NCBI GenBank assembly: GCA_012522045.1
Contig: JAAYLC010000229.1
Location: 1 to 55,993, forward strand
Length of the DNA: 55,993 nucleotides
Direction of reading: 5' to 3'
Origin: Bacteroidota bacterium
Lineage (GTDB): Bacteria; Bacteroidota; Bacteroidia; Flavobacteriales; Flavobacteriaceae
Shown here: positions 7,986-17,500 of the stretch, one piece after another
Layout of the letters: every line of letters starts with the position of its first letter
Numbering within the stretch: the first letter of the stretch is position 1
The notes under the pieces: model-generated
Told to the model about the DNA's origin: nothing
Seen by the model: only the letters and a program-made list of their open reading frames with translations
Database searches by the model: none
Made by a program: the position numbers and the translations under genes

Positions 7986-8750
7986 CTATAACTCTATGCG
8001 TTCATATCCGGGAGGAACTTCAAAAGGAAATCCGACGGAAACGTTTAAATCTATGTTTTTATACTCCACTACAATATTAGTTTGTTCTCCTTTTTCATTA
8101 GTCATTACAGAAATCTTGGAAGGAAAAAATTGATTTTCCACCTGCTGATAATCTCCGTAAGAGATAAAGAAAACTCGTTCAAATTCCGGTTGCTCCACCG
8201 ATGTTGCAGCCACACGAAAACTTCCGGGATACAAAAACAACGAATGTATGAAATTTGCCGCTTGCTTTTTAGGTTGAATCTTATATTTATTTAGAGTGAT
8301 TTCATAAGTATATTCAGAGGAATTTAAATCAAAAAGAGCCTGTCCCAACAAAATATTTTGTGTTTTTTCAAAATCGACTTCAATGCCGAGCCAACTGCTT
8401 AGCAAAGAATAATCTCCTTCAAAATAAGTTTGCCCGATGGTTTCGTAATAAATTACTTTTTCAGGAGTGATATAAGCTTTCGCCACGGTAAATCCAAGAA
8501 TGGCTGCGCGAATCCATATAATCTCGTCTTTTTTCATCCGCATACTCACCGTAATCCGCTGTTCGTTAGCTTCGGTGCGATGTGTGAGCTGTAGTCGTGT
8601 TGCCAGTGTTTCAAAATCTGGCAGTGAATTTTGATGCGCATTAAAAACTTTTGCAGTTGCCATTGTTTCAGCCGTAGATGTTATTTTTTTTGCCCCTCCA
8701 CAAGAAGCCAAAAAGAAAATAGGAATCAGTAAAAAAACGTATTTTTTCAT
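7986..8750 (-). CDS. DUF4292 family lipoprotein
   Basis: Starting at the ATG at 8750 (254 residues) the protein has a lipoprotein signal peptide, MKKYVFLLIPIFFLASC, with the lipidated Cys17. The mature part is beta-rich (ITVSMRMKKDEIIWIRAAI, KVIYYETIGQTYFEG) and ends in a segment with FFPSKISV and an FPFEVPPGYE tail, typical of the DUF4292 family. The longer open frame to 8834 would bury the signal peptide and overlap the upstream gene, so it was rejected. It sits 4 bases after the TPR gene and 4 before envC. The family has no proven function that I know; the fold pattern recalls LolA/LolB lipoprotein carriers, which is inference. Confidence 0.88.
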   Translation of the reverse strand: MKKYVFLLIPIFFLASCGGAKKITSTAETMATAKVFNAHQNSLPDFETLATRLQLTHRTEANEQRITVSMRMKKDEIIWIRAAILGFTVAKAYITPEKVIYYETIGQTYFEGDYSLLSSWLGIEVDFEKTQNILLGQALFDLNSSEYTYEITLNKYKIQPKKQAANFIHSLFLYPGSFRVAATSVEQPEFERVFFISYGDYQQVENQFFPSKISVMTNEKGEQTNIVVEYKNIDLNVSVGFPFEVPPGYERIEL

Positions 8751-8754
8751 AGGC

Positions 8755-10125
8755 TTACTCGGATAATTTGATTTTAGAAGCGCGTGTTGCAAATTCATCT
8801 GCTTTTTTAGCGTTTCCTTTGGCTTTAAATGCAAGGCTCAACTGCTCATAGAAATCTTTTTCCATTTTTGGATTGTCAAACACAAAATCTATACCTGCTT
8901 CTAAACTTTGAATGGCTTTTTCATAATTGTTCAGCTTGTTGTTTGCCACTCCGTTGACCAAGTATAAAATGGGTTGTGCCGGGAACAAATCCAATGCACG
9001 ATTGCTCAAATCATTGGCTTTTTCAAATGCTTCAAAGTCCAATTGAAGCAACAAGGTATTTTTAACAAGATTAAAATTTTCAATATTTTTTGCAGCTCCT
9101 TTTTCATAATATTCCAGCGCCAATTGCTTCTCGTTTTTCCTTAAATAATAGTCGCCCAACAATTCAAAAACTTTTGGAAAACGAGTTGCATAACTTGACA
9201 CAATTGTTTCTAATTCATCGGAATATTGCGGATTTTCATTTACGAAAAGTATAAAATCATTGATAACTTTTAAAATAGTTTCATCGTCAATTTCGGCAGT
9301 CGTTAAAACAATTTTTATAGATTCAATTGCTTTTTCTGTCTGCTTTTCGTTCATATAAAATTTATACAATGCCAAATGAACCAATTTTGATTCCGGCATT
9401 TTTTTCAGCAATTCCTGTGCAGTTTTATAAGCTTTATCCTGTTCGCCTTGTTCACTGTATAAAAAAATAAGTTTTAGATAATCTTGTTCATTTTTCGGAT
9501 TTTCATTCAAATTCTGCTTGATTTCCTCAATGGCTAAAGCTTCATTGCCCGTTATCTTATAAATTTGAGTTTTCAGTGCGTTTCTTTTCTCACTTTCGCC
9601 CCAAATTGTTTCCAATTCATTTAAAAGAGTTAATGCTTCTTGATAACGTTCCGTATGGAAATAAATGTTAACCAAATCCTCTTTGTAATCATCGTGATAC
9701 GGAATTAATCTTTTCACGATGGGCAATGCTTTCTCGAAATCCGGTTTGTTGTAATACAAATCATACAAGCGTTCTAAAACGTCCATGCGGTCACCTTGAG
9801 ATTCGAGTACGGTTTTGTACAAATGTTCCGCAGTCTCATATTCGCGCAACTGACTGTAAATCTTGGCTTTTTCAAACTGAACGGCTGCTTTGCTTTCCGG
9901 TGTGGGAGCGATGCTTTCAGCTTGATCTAATGCCGTTAAAGCACGTTCATAATTTTCAATTGCTTTTTGTTTCAGCGCTTCAAAAAAATGAATTTGAAAT
10001 TTATCTTCATTTGTTTCAGAAGTGTCCAACGGATTTTCCATCGTATCTACTTCAGGTTCTTGAGCTTCAACAAATGGCGAAAAACCAATGCTTAATAAAA
10101 TGAATATGTAGCGGATTGTTTTCAA
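8755..10125 (-). CDS. Exported tetratricopeptide-repeat protein
   Basis: A 456-residue protein with a signal peptide (to about residue 22, cleavage after VEA) and a long array of TPR-type helical repeats through most of the chain (for example ALTALDQAESIAP, EYETAEHLYKTVL, QALALEYYEKGA, NYEKAIQSLEAGI). TPR arrays bind proteins; no enzymatic domain is seen. The start appears to be TTG at 10125, two bases after the stop of the nucleotidyltransferase gene, since no ATG lies upstream in frame. Position between a cell-surface sugar nucleotidyltransferase and a DUF4292 lipoprotein suggests a periplasmic role in envelope assembly. That role is inferred from context only. Confidence 0.85.
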   Translation of the reverse strand: MKTIRYIFILLSIGFSPFVEAQEPEVDTMENPLDTSETNEDKFQIHFFEALKQKAIENYERALTALDQAESIAPTPESKAAVQFEKAKIYSQLREYETAEHLYKTVLESQGDRMDVLERLYDLYYNKPDFEKALPIVKRLIPYHDDYKEDLVNIYFHTERYQEALTLLNELETIWGESEKRNALKTQIYKITGNEALAIEEIKQNLNENPKNEQDYLKLIFLYSEQGEQDKAYKTAQELLKKMPESKLVHLALYKFYMNEKQTEKAIESIKIVLTTAEIDDETILKVINDFILFVNENPQYSDELETIVSSYATRFPKVFELLGDYYLRKNEKQLALEYYEKGAAKNIENFNLVKNTLLLQLDFEAFEKANDLSNRALDLFPAQPILYLVNGVANNKLNNYEKAIQSLEAGIDFVFDNPKMEKDFYEQLSLAFKAKGNAKKADEFATRASKIKLSE

Positions 10126-10127
10126 GT

Positions 10128-11144
10128 TTATTTTAATTCAGAATAATCACCAATGCTTATTTCTTTGTAATTCCCATCATATACAACGTGGTTTCCTATC
10201 ATCGCATTGTCCAAATCGGCATTCGTTATTAAAGAATTTGTTTGTATCAAACTATTTTTAATTTTACTGTTTTCAATGGTTGTATTGGCTCCGATGGAAA
10301 CATACGGACCTATTTTACTGTTTTTTAAAACAACATTTTCTCCAATAAAACATGGTTCTATAATTTGCGAATTTTCATTTGTATGTGAATCGGAAATCAA
10401 AGGTTCGTCAGCTTCCAATAAAAAGCCCAACATTTTTTGATTGGTTTCGAGAGTCACATTTTTATTTCCGCAATCCATCCATTCATCCACGGTACCGGTT
10501 TTAAATATTTTTCCGCTTTCCATCATTCTTTTAATCCCGTCATTGATTTGATATTCGCCGCCATGGATGATGTTGTTGTCTAAAACGTATTGGAGTTCCT
10601 TTTTTAGTATGTCAATATCATTAAAATAATAAATCCCAATCACTGCTTGATCGCTTACAAATTCTTTAGGTTTTTCAACGAGTTCTATGATTTCGTTTTT
10701 TTCATTCAGATTTACCACGCCATAAGCTTCAGGATTTTCCACTTTCTTTGTCCATATCACCGCATCGGCATCTTTGTCCAGTTCAAAATCTGCACGAATG
10801 AGTGTGTCGGCATAAGCTACAACTGCCGGTCCGGAAAGCGAATCTTCCGCACACATTATGGCATGTCCGGTTCCTTTGGGATCCAATTGTCGGTAAATAG
10901 AGGCTTTTGCGCCTAACTTTTCTGCCAGTGCTGTTAATTGCTTTACAACTTCATCTCCAAAAAATGCAGGATCTCCCAAAACAAAAGCAATTTCTTCAAT
11001 TTCTTCTTTCAAAACAGCTGCAATATCTTCTACCAATCGATGTACGATTGGTTTTCCGGCAACGGGAATGAGTGGTTTTGGAACTGTTAATGTATGGGGT
11101 CTGAGTCGACTTCCGCGCCCTGCCATTGGTACGATAATTTTCAT
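10128..11144 (-). CDS. Sugar-phosphate nucleotidyltransferase
   Basis: The 338-residue protein begins MKIIVPMAGRGSRLRPHT with VPKPLIPVAGKP, the nucleotide-binding signature of glucose-1-phosphate nucleotidyltransferases (RmlA/GlmU-like). A Rossmann-like catalytic domain extends to about residue 240. A left-handed beta-helix-like tail follows (about 250-330: hexapeptide-like GENVVLKNSKIGPYVSIGANTTIENSKIKN), as in GlmU and ADP-glucose pyrophosphorylases. The family makes an NDP-sugar from NTP and a sugar 1-phosphate; the exact sugar and nucleotide cannot be read from the sequence. It lies between dut and the TPR gene in an envelope operon and may feed the flippase pathway upstream. Confidence 0.9.
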   Translation of the reverse strand: MKIIVPMAGRGSRLRPHTLTVPKPLIPVAGKPIVHRLVEDIAAVLKEEIEEIAFVLGDPAFFGDEVVKQLTALAEKLGAKASIYRQLDPKGTGHAIMCAEDSLSGPAVVAYADTLIRADFELDKDADAVIWTKKVENPEAYGVVNLNEKNEIIELVEKPKEFVSDQAVIGIYYFNDIDILKKELQYVLDNNIIHGGEYQINDGIKRMMESGKIFKTGTVDEWMDCGNKNVTLETNQKMLGFLLEADEPLISDSHTNENSQIIEPCFIGENVVLKNSKIGPYVSIGANTTIENSKIKNSLIQTNSLITNADLDNAMIGNHVVYDGNYKEISIGDYSELK

Positions 11145-11171
11145 AAGATATAGTTAAATTTAATTCGTTAA

Positions 11172-11618
11172 TTATTTTACACCTGTACTTCCGAAACCTC
11201 CCGCTCCACGTGAAGTTTGAGACAATTCCGATACTTCTTCCCACAACGCCCGTTCGTGTTTTGCTATTACCATTTGAGCAACGCGTTCGCCGTTTTCAAT
11301 TGTATACGCTTCTTTAGATAAATTGATGAGAATCACTCCAATTTCACCGCGATAATCTGCGTCAATCGTTCCGGGTGCATTGGCAACCGTAATTCCTTTT
11401 TTTGCTGCCAAACCACTTCGGGGACGAACTTGTGCTTCATATCCGACGGGCAATTCAATAAATAGACCGGTTTTTACAATGATGCGTTCCAACGGTTGCA
11501 ACACTATCGGCGCATCAATATGGGCTCTTAAATCCATTCCCGCAGATGCAGTGGTTTCATAGCTCGGTAACGCATGCCCCGATTTGTTAATGATTTTAAT
11601 TCTAATATTTTCAGTCAT
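11172..11618 (-). CDS. dut: dUTP diphosphatase (dUTPase)
   Basis: Dut hydrolyses dUTP to dUMP and pyrophosphate, keeping uracil out of DNA and supplying thymidylate synthesis. All five motifs of trimeric dUTPases are visible in 148 residues: [15 protein letters not shown], the catalytic [19 protein letters not shown] and the C-terminal glycine-rich arm [10 protein letters not shown]. Length is normal. The gene is 3 bases downstream of the flippase stop and probably co-transcribed with it. Confidence 0.97.
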   Translation of the reverse strand: MTENIRIKIINKSGHALPSYETTASAGMDLRAHIDAPIVLQPLERIIVKTGLFIELPVGYEAQVRPRSGLAAKKGITVANAPGTIDADYRGEIGVILINLSKEAYTIENGERVAQMVIAKHERALWEEVSELSQTSRGAGGFGSTGVK

Positions 11619-11621
11619 AAA

Positions 11622-13088
11622 TTAAATGTCTTTTGGTCGTTTTATAAGTTGTTTGAATGTTGCTTTCTCTATGTAAATCAGACCTCCGAGAAAAAGTAAG
11701 ACAAATATAGTCCCTACAACTATATTTCCTCGAAACACATAAAAAGATAAGGAGGAAAATAACAATGCGGTAATTAGCACTGACCCGATTTTTTTAATGT
11801 TGTAAGGAATTTCATAATATTTCTGACCATAAAAATACGAAAGCATCATCATCGTTCCATATGCCAAGAATGTAGCTATCGCAGAACCGATATACCCGAT
11901 TTTCGGAATTAAAATAAAGTTTGCTATCAACGTAATTATCGCCGCTATGATGGAAATGTACGCGCCATATTTTGTTCTGTCCGTCACTTTATACCAAACT
12001 GCTAAGTTGTGATATATTCCAAGAAATAAATTGGCAGCCAAAATTAAAGGTACGATTTTCAATGCTTCCCAATATTGACTGTTCGGGATAAGTATTATTT
12101 TGAAAAAGTCAATATAAACAATGACAAAAAGTAAAATAAAACAGCCTAAGAACGTAAAATATTTGGTGATGCGTGCATAGGTTTCACGCGCATTTTTATT
12201 TTGTGAATAATTAAAGAAAAACGGTTCAATTCCAAGTCGAAAAGCCATGACAAACAAAGTCATAAACATGCCCAGTTTATAACAGGCCGAATACAGCCCT
12301 ACTTCGGTTTCAGCTATGTCCGCAGGAAGTAAATATTTTAATAAAATCCTGTCAAATGCTTCGTTAATACTAAAAGCTATTCCGGAAATCAAAACCGGGA
12401 ATGCATAGCGCAACATCTGTTTCCATAGATTTTTTTGAAATCCGAAACCAATTTTCACATACACCGGAATCACCATAAACAGCGTTACTGCACTTGCAAC
12501 CAAATTTGAAATAAAAACGTAAGCCACTTTGTTGTCCGGCATCCACCAGGAACTGAAGAAACTTATTCTTTCAGACCACACCGGCAGCAGCAAAAAGAAA
12601 AATAAATTTAATCCAAGATTCACAAGGACATTAATTATTTTCAAAACGGCATAGCGCATCGGCTTTTCATTGGCACGAAACCATACAAATGGAAGTACAA
12701 CCAATGCATCCAAGGTCATAATCCAACTGCCATAAAAAATATACTCTTTCTTAAAATCCAGTAAATAAGAAAGTTCTGCATTAAAAATCAAACTGAGAAT
12801 CAGAAAAACCAGCGACGATACCGTCAAAGAAGTTAATGTGGTGGATTGAACAATCTTTTTATTTATGCCTTGTTTGGTAAAAAAACGAAAAAAGGCCGTT
12901 TCCATCCCGTAGGACAACAGGATGTTTCCGAGAATGATAAAAGCCATCAATCCTGCATAAACTCCATATTCCTCAGGAAGCAGCACATTTACGTATAACG
13001 GGACTAATATGACAGAAAGCACCCGAGGCAAAACTGTCGCCAATCCGTAAATAAACGTCTGCTTAAAAAGTTTTTGGAAAATGCTCAA
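11622..13088 (-). CDS. Polysaccharide flippase of the MATE/MOP (Wzx-like) family
   Basis: A 488-residue polytopic membrane protein with about 14 predicted transmembrane helices and a characteristic N-terminus (KLFKQTFIYGLATVLPRVLS). Members of this oligosaccharide flippase family move lipid-linked sugar units across the inner membrane for O-antigen, capsule or related glycans. The substrate is unknown. The frame starts at TTG 13088 immediately after a stop codon. The resulting N-terminus matches homologues, so TTG is accepted as the start. It heads the minus-strand operon flippase-dut-nucleotidyltransferase-TPR-DUF4292-envC. I found no clear promoter box in the 30 bases above it, so some expression may come from serS read-through. 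Confidence 0.9.
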   Translation of the reverse strand: MSIFQKLFKQTFIYGLATVLPRVLSVILVPLYVNVLLPEEYGVYAGLMAFIILGNILLSYGMETAFFRFFTKQGINKKIVQSTTLTSLTVSSLVFLILSLIFNAELSYLLDFKKEYIFYGSWIMTLDALVVLPFVWFRANEKPMRYAVLKIINVLVNLGLNLFFFLLLPVWSERISFFSSWWMPDNKVAYVFISNLVASAVTLFMVIPVYVKIGFGFQKNLWKQMLRYAFPVLISGIAFSINEAFDRILLKYLLPADIAETEVGLYSACYKLGMFMTLFVMAFRLGIEPFFFNYSQNKNARETYARITKYFTFLGCFILLFVIVYIDFFKIILIPNSQYWEALKIVPLILAANLFLGIYHNLAVWYKVTDRTKYGAYISIIAAIITLIANFILIPKIGYIGSAIATFLAYGTMMMLSYFYGQKYYEIPYNIKKIGSVLITALLFSSLSFYVFRGNIVVGTIFVLLFLGGLIYIEKATFKQLIKRPKDI

Positions 13089-13127
13089 TCAGTTTCAGTA
13101 TAAGGCGTTTAAAAAGCAGGAATAATT

Positions 13128-13165
13128 AAAATCCCGACCTTTCAGTATTAAAAAGTCGGGATTTT
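13128..13165 (-). terminator. Terminator between serS and the flippase gene
   Basis: A perfect 11-bp stem (AAAATCCCGAC / GTCGGGATTTT) starts 2 bases after the serS stop. On the minus strand the stem ends in a TTTTAATTATT run, and the plus-strand side also has T's, so it could act in both directions. Confidence 0.8.
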
Positions 13166-13166
13166 T

Positions 13167-14438
13167 TTATTTTATAAAATCAAATCCACAATAAGGAACG
13201 AGTACCTCAGGGATTTTTATGCCGTCGTCTTGTTGAAAATTTTCCAAAATTGCCGCCAAGACTCTGGGCAATGCAAGCGAACTTCCATTTAGCGTATGGG
13301 CAAGCTTGTTTTTTCCGTCCGAATCTTTAAAACGGAGTTTCAAACGGTTTGCTTGATACGTTTCAAAATTAGACACAGATGAAATTTCCAACCAGCGTTT
13401 TTGAGCGGCTGAATAAACTTCAAAATCATAGGTCATTGCCGATGTAAACCCTAAATCTCCTCCGCACAATCTGAGAATCCGATAGGTTAATCCGAGTTCT
13501 TCCAAGATGCTTTTGATATGTTCTACCATTGCATCCAGTGCTTTATAGGAATTGTCGGGATGTTCAATCCGAACGATTTCAACTTTGTCAAATTGATGCA
13601 ACCGATTGAGTCCACGAACGTGCGCGCCGTAACTTCCTGCTTCACGGCGGAAACAAGGTGTATATCCGGTGCATTTAATCGGGAAATCTGAAAGTTCCAA
13701 TAAATTATCGCGAAACATATTGGTAATCGGAACTTCAGACGTCGGAATCAGATACAAATCATCATTTTGAACGTGATACATTTGTCCTTCTTTATCGGGA
13801 AGTTGCCCGGTTCCATATCCGGAAGCTTCATTTACCAATAACGGCACTTGATATTCGGTGTATCCCGCTGCAATGTTTTTATCTAAGAAATAAGTGATTA
13901 AAGCGCGTTGCAATCGTGCACCTTGATTTTTATAAACCGGAAAACCGGCGCCCGTAACTTTAACGCCCAGTTCAAAGTCAATTAATCCGTGTTTTTTTGC
14001 CAATTCCCAATGTGGCAAAGCATCATCAGCCAATTGTGGAAGCACTCCGCTAAGGAAAACTTCCTCATTATCACTTTCGTCTTTACCCGGATTTACAAGT
14101 TCATGAGGAACATTTGGAACCGTGTATAAAAGCTGAAGCAATTGCTCGGAAATTTCAGTCATTTTTGAATTTAGCGCTTTTGAATCTTCTTTTAACTGCG
14201 TGGTTTTTTCCTTCAGTGCATTTGCTTCATCGGCCTGACCCTTTTTATAAAGTTCTCCGATTTCTCTTGAATACCGATTGCTTTGTGCCAACATCTCATC
14301 GAGCTGTGCTTGCGAACTTCGGCGTTGTTCATCTAATTGTAAAATTTCTTCCAATACTTGAGTTCCATCGAACCCTCTTTTTGCAAGCCCTTCAATAAAT
14401 TGCTGCTTATTTTCACGAATTTCTGAAACTTGTAACAT
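13167..14438 (-). CDS. serS: Seryl-tRNA synthetase
   Basis: SerRS charges tRNA-Ser (and tRNA-Sec where present). The 423-residue protein has the N-terminal antiparallel coiled-coil arm (about 25-105, RSSQAQLDEMLAQ...KALNSKMTEI) that reads the tRNA long variable arm. A class II core follows, with motif 2 (CFRREAGSYG..VRGLNRLHQF) and motif 3 (LNGSSLALPRVLAAILE). Length is normal. A TACATTTG promoter box lies 19 bases before the ATG and a strong terminator follows it, so it is probably a single-gene unit. Confidence 0.97.
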   Translation of the reverse strand: MLQVSEIRENKQQFIEGLAKRGFDGTQVLEEILQLDEQRRSSQAQLDEMLAQSNRYSREIGELYKKGQADEANALKEKTTQLKEDSKALNSKMTEISEQLLQLLYTVPNVPHELVNPGKDESDNEEVFLSGVLPQLADDALPHWELAKKHGLIDFELGVKVTGAGFPVYKNQGARLQRALITYFLDKNIAAGYTEYQVPLLVNEASGYGTGQLPDKEGQMYHVQNDDLYLIPTSEVPITNMFRDNLLELSDFPIKCTGYTPCFRREAGSYGAHVRGLNRLHQFDKVEIVRIEHPDNSYKALDAMVEHIKSILEELGLTYRILRLCGGDLGFTSAMTYDFEVYSAAQKRWLEISSVSNFETYQANRLKLRFKDSDGKNKLAHTLNGSSLALPRVLAAILENFQQDDGIKIPEVLVPYCGFDFIK

Positions 14439-14456
14439 GTTTAAAATTTAAAGCTT

Positions 14457-14464
14457 CAAATGTA
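14457..14464 (-). promoter_or_regulatory. Predicted promoter of serS (-7 box TACATTTG)
   Basis: TACATTTG on the minus strand matches TAnnTTTG and would give a leader of about 13 bases. No TTG at the -33 distance. Confidence 0.5.
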
Positions 14465-14544
14465 CAAACAAGCGATTGATTTAGGAAAATGAAGTTCCAT
14501 TATTCTGTGAAAATCAATTAAACAAGAGTTTAATTACAGTTTTA

Positions 14545-17500
14545 TTAGAAATACGCGCGCAATTGAACACTTCCCGTATGAACCGCTTTTGAATTTTCGC
14601 TTTTTCTTCCAAAATACAGAAGATTCGCGTCCAAATATTGGGTAATTCTTTTTTGAAAAAGGGTTTGCCAGGTGTAATTGGTTCCGGGTTGTAAGCCTTC
14701 CAACATTTGATAGGCAACCGGAGAATATGCATTTCCTTGAAAATTGTTGTCGATATAATTAAACTCCCCGCTAATTGAAATTTTTTCCGCATTTGAATAA
14801 GAGAAAAACACGCCAAGGGTCTGTTGTTTTAAATTTTCAAAAGCTTCCAGTTTGTTTTTTTTATTCTTAAAATGATAAAACAAATCAAAGCGCGTTTGCA
14901 TATTCAGCAAATAAGAAACTTTTGGATTTATTTCGTGTGAGCGAAGATGGTAATTCCGATTTTGCAAACTTTCGGAAAAAGAAGTGGTTTTGTCAGTGGA
15001 GCCTTTAAGATTAAACAACCACAACTCAAAAAGTTTGTGATTAAAATTTAAGTGATGACTTTTAATGTCATTCCGTTGCAATCCGGTCACCAATAAATTG
15101 TCATTGGATGAAGACAAAAAAGTATAGCTGGTAGTATAACGTTGTCGTCCTCTGTTAAAAAAAATCACATTTCTAAAATTCATGACGAGTCCCAATTGAT
15201 CGGCACCACCATCTTTGAAAGGATTAATCATAAAGCCTTCATCACGTCGGCGGACTTTTCTGTCGATGATATAAGAAGTCTGATTGTAAAAACGAGTCAG
15301 CCAGTCGGGCATCCAATCTTCGTTTTTCCATACTTGAGGATTTAAAGTCAAAGTTTGACTAAATTTATTTTGACGAATTTTAATAAACGTTTGGTTCGGC
15401 AACAAAATTCTGATGTATTCTGCTTGACCGGGAAATTGAGCCACTTCAAATTCATCCAACTCTTGAATTCCATTTCCGTTGTAATCGACCCAAATATAAA
15501 CCCCTTGTCCCGGATCGGTTTTGATGTAAGTAAATTCCTGTTGCGGAACGACTCCGCTATTGGTTTCAATGGCAGTATTCAGATGCACTCCTCCGTTCCA
15601 TAACGATTGATTGTACAATATTCTCGAATTTAACGAACGTTCTTTAGGTTTCTCATCGGTTTCTGGAGTTTGTGATAAAAATCCATCTCGGGCTTCTATC
15701 GGATAATATTTAATTTCTCTGTAATTTACAAAAGCTGCCAGTTGGGTGTTTTCGCTATTGATCAGTTGTGATTTTAAATAATAAGTATTGGCTCTGTTAA
15801 CGCGTTGCAATCGATTTTGGCGTACACTATCCGTCACCCGATAATTATAACCAACTTGAACATACACATCCGTGCTGTCACCAATTCCCGTAAAAATTTC
15901 ATAGCTGTTAAACTTATGACTTATCGGAGATAGACTGTTTTTGTTTATAGCGCCTATTTTATTGTTTTCCATTCCCAATTTCCCGCCTATCCAAGCTTTC
16001 TCCAATTCATAAACAGTGGTGTTGTTTAATCTGAAAAAATGAGATGAAACAGAATCTGCTTTGCTTTCCATGAGGCTTGAATTCAAGTGAAAGTTAAGTC
16101 GTCCTTTATGAATCGTTGAATAAAGTCGATGGAGATTCCCATCAAAATTTTCTGAGAAATTCAGATTGTTAAACTCATATTTAGTCGTTCCAGATTGGGG
16201 ATGCAGTGCTTCAATTCCCGTTGCTAAAAAACGTTGGCTTCCTTCGGGATTTATCAAGTTCCAATCACGATCAAATTCTACACTATAAAGACGCTCAATG
16301 GTTTGGAATTCTTTTTGAACCACATCGATATTTCCTAAAACATTGATTTTAAGACTATCCGAAGTGGTCAAAACCCGTTGGGACACTTCCACTTTTCCGG
16401 CAAAACCCACGTTTTCCTCTTTATCCAAATTACTAAAGAGGTTTCGATCGTAATTGCTTACTGCCATTTCAAGTGCGATTGTGGTTTTGTCTGACGGTTG
16501 ATACCTCCCATTTACACCGATAATTTGAAGTTTTTCGGGAGGTTTAAGCCTGATAATCGGTTCATGATCGCCTTGAGGAATATTATTAATCGGAGGAACA
16601 TATTCATAAATTCGATTGACAGCACTTTGATTGCTCAATACATAATTCCCATTGTTGCTTCCTACATGACTAAAACGAACGTTGTACAGTTCATCCTCGG
16701 GATCGTTAGAATACACAAACACTTCTTTCCCATTTATCCATATTTTTTTATACAGTATTTTATTTTCCGCATACGTATCCGGAATGGCAGAAGGCGCATA
16801 CATTTTGTCATAATCATTGCCCGCTGCCTTTAAAACTGCTATTTGTTCTTCGGATAAATTTTGCTGTAAGGGTTGATTTTTGGCGTCATTTTCAGAGTAA
16901 GCATACAGGCCTATATCCAATTTTTCATTTGTGTAATTCACATCCGAATAGCCGATAAAACGTGTGTAATTTCGGTCGGTAAACTGATATTCTACCAATA
17001 TTCTCATGTCGGAAGTAATCGGAAACGTAGGATTAAATTTAATTTCTCCCGCATTGTAATCAATTACGTAATCTTCATTTTCTCCGCGTTTGAGCAACAA
17101 TCCGTTTACATAAACCCGTTCACTTCCCGAAACGACCATAATATACAATTCGCCGTTCGGCCCTACCAATTTATAAGGACCTTGATTTCCTTCTTGCCCT
17201 TTAAATTCGCTTTTTGAAAAAATACCTTTCACCAAGGCGCCCGCAACTGTGGCAGCATACGTACCTCCATTGTCAGTTTTCATACTTCCTGAGAGCGAAA
17301 TTCCCTGAACTTTTTTAGTAAAGCGCCCAAAATAACTTCGGGAGTTTGTCAAATCGATATCTCCGGCACGGATGTTCCACTGATCCCCAAACAACTCAAT
17401 AAATATTCTGTCAAACTCATTCAAACTTTGTGAATATCCACTTTCTTGTGCAGGAATATTGGCATCTTGAATGGAAGCGCGAATGGAAACTTTATCACTG

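Noticed and set aside
9726-10103. 125-residue open frame antisense to the TPR gene
   Set aside because: Composition and position mark it as a shadow of the TPR gene; no promoter or family likeness.
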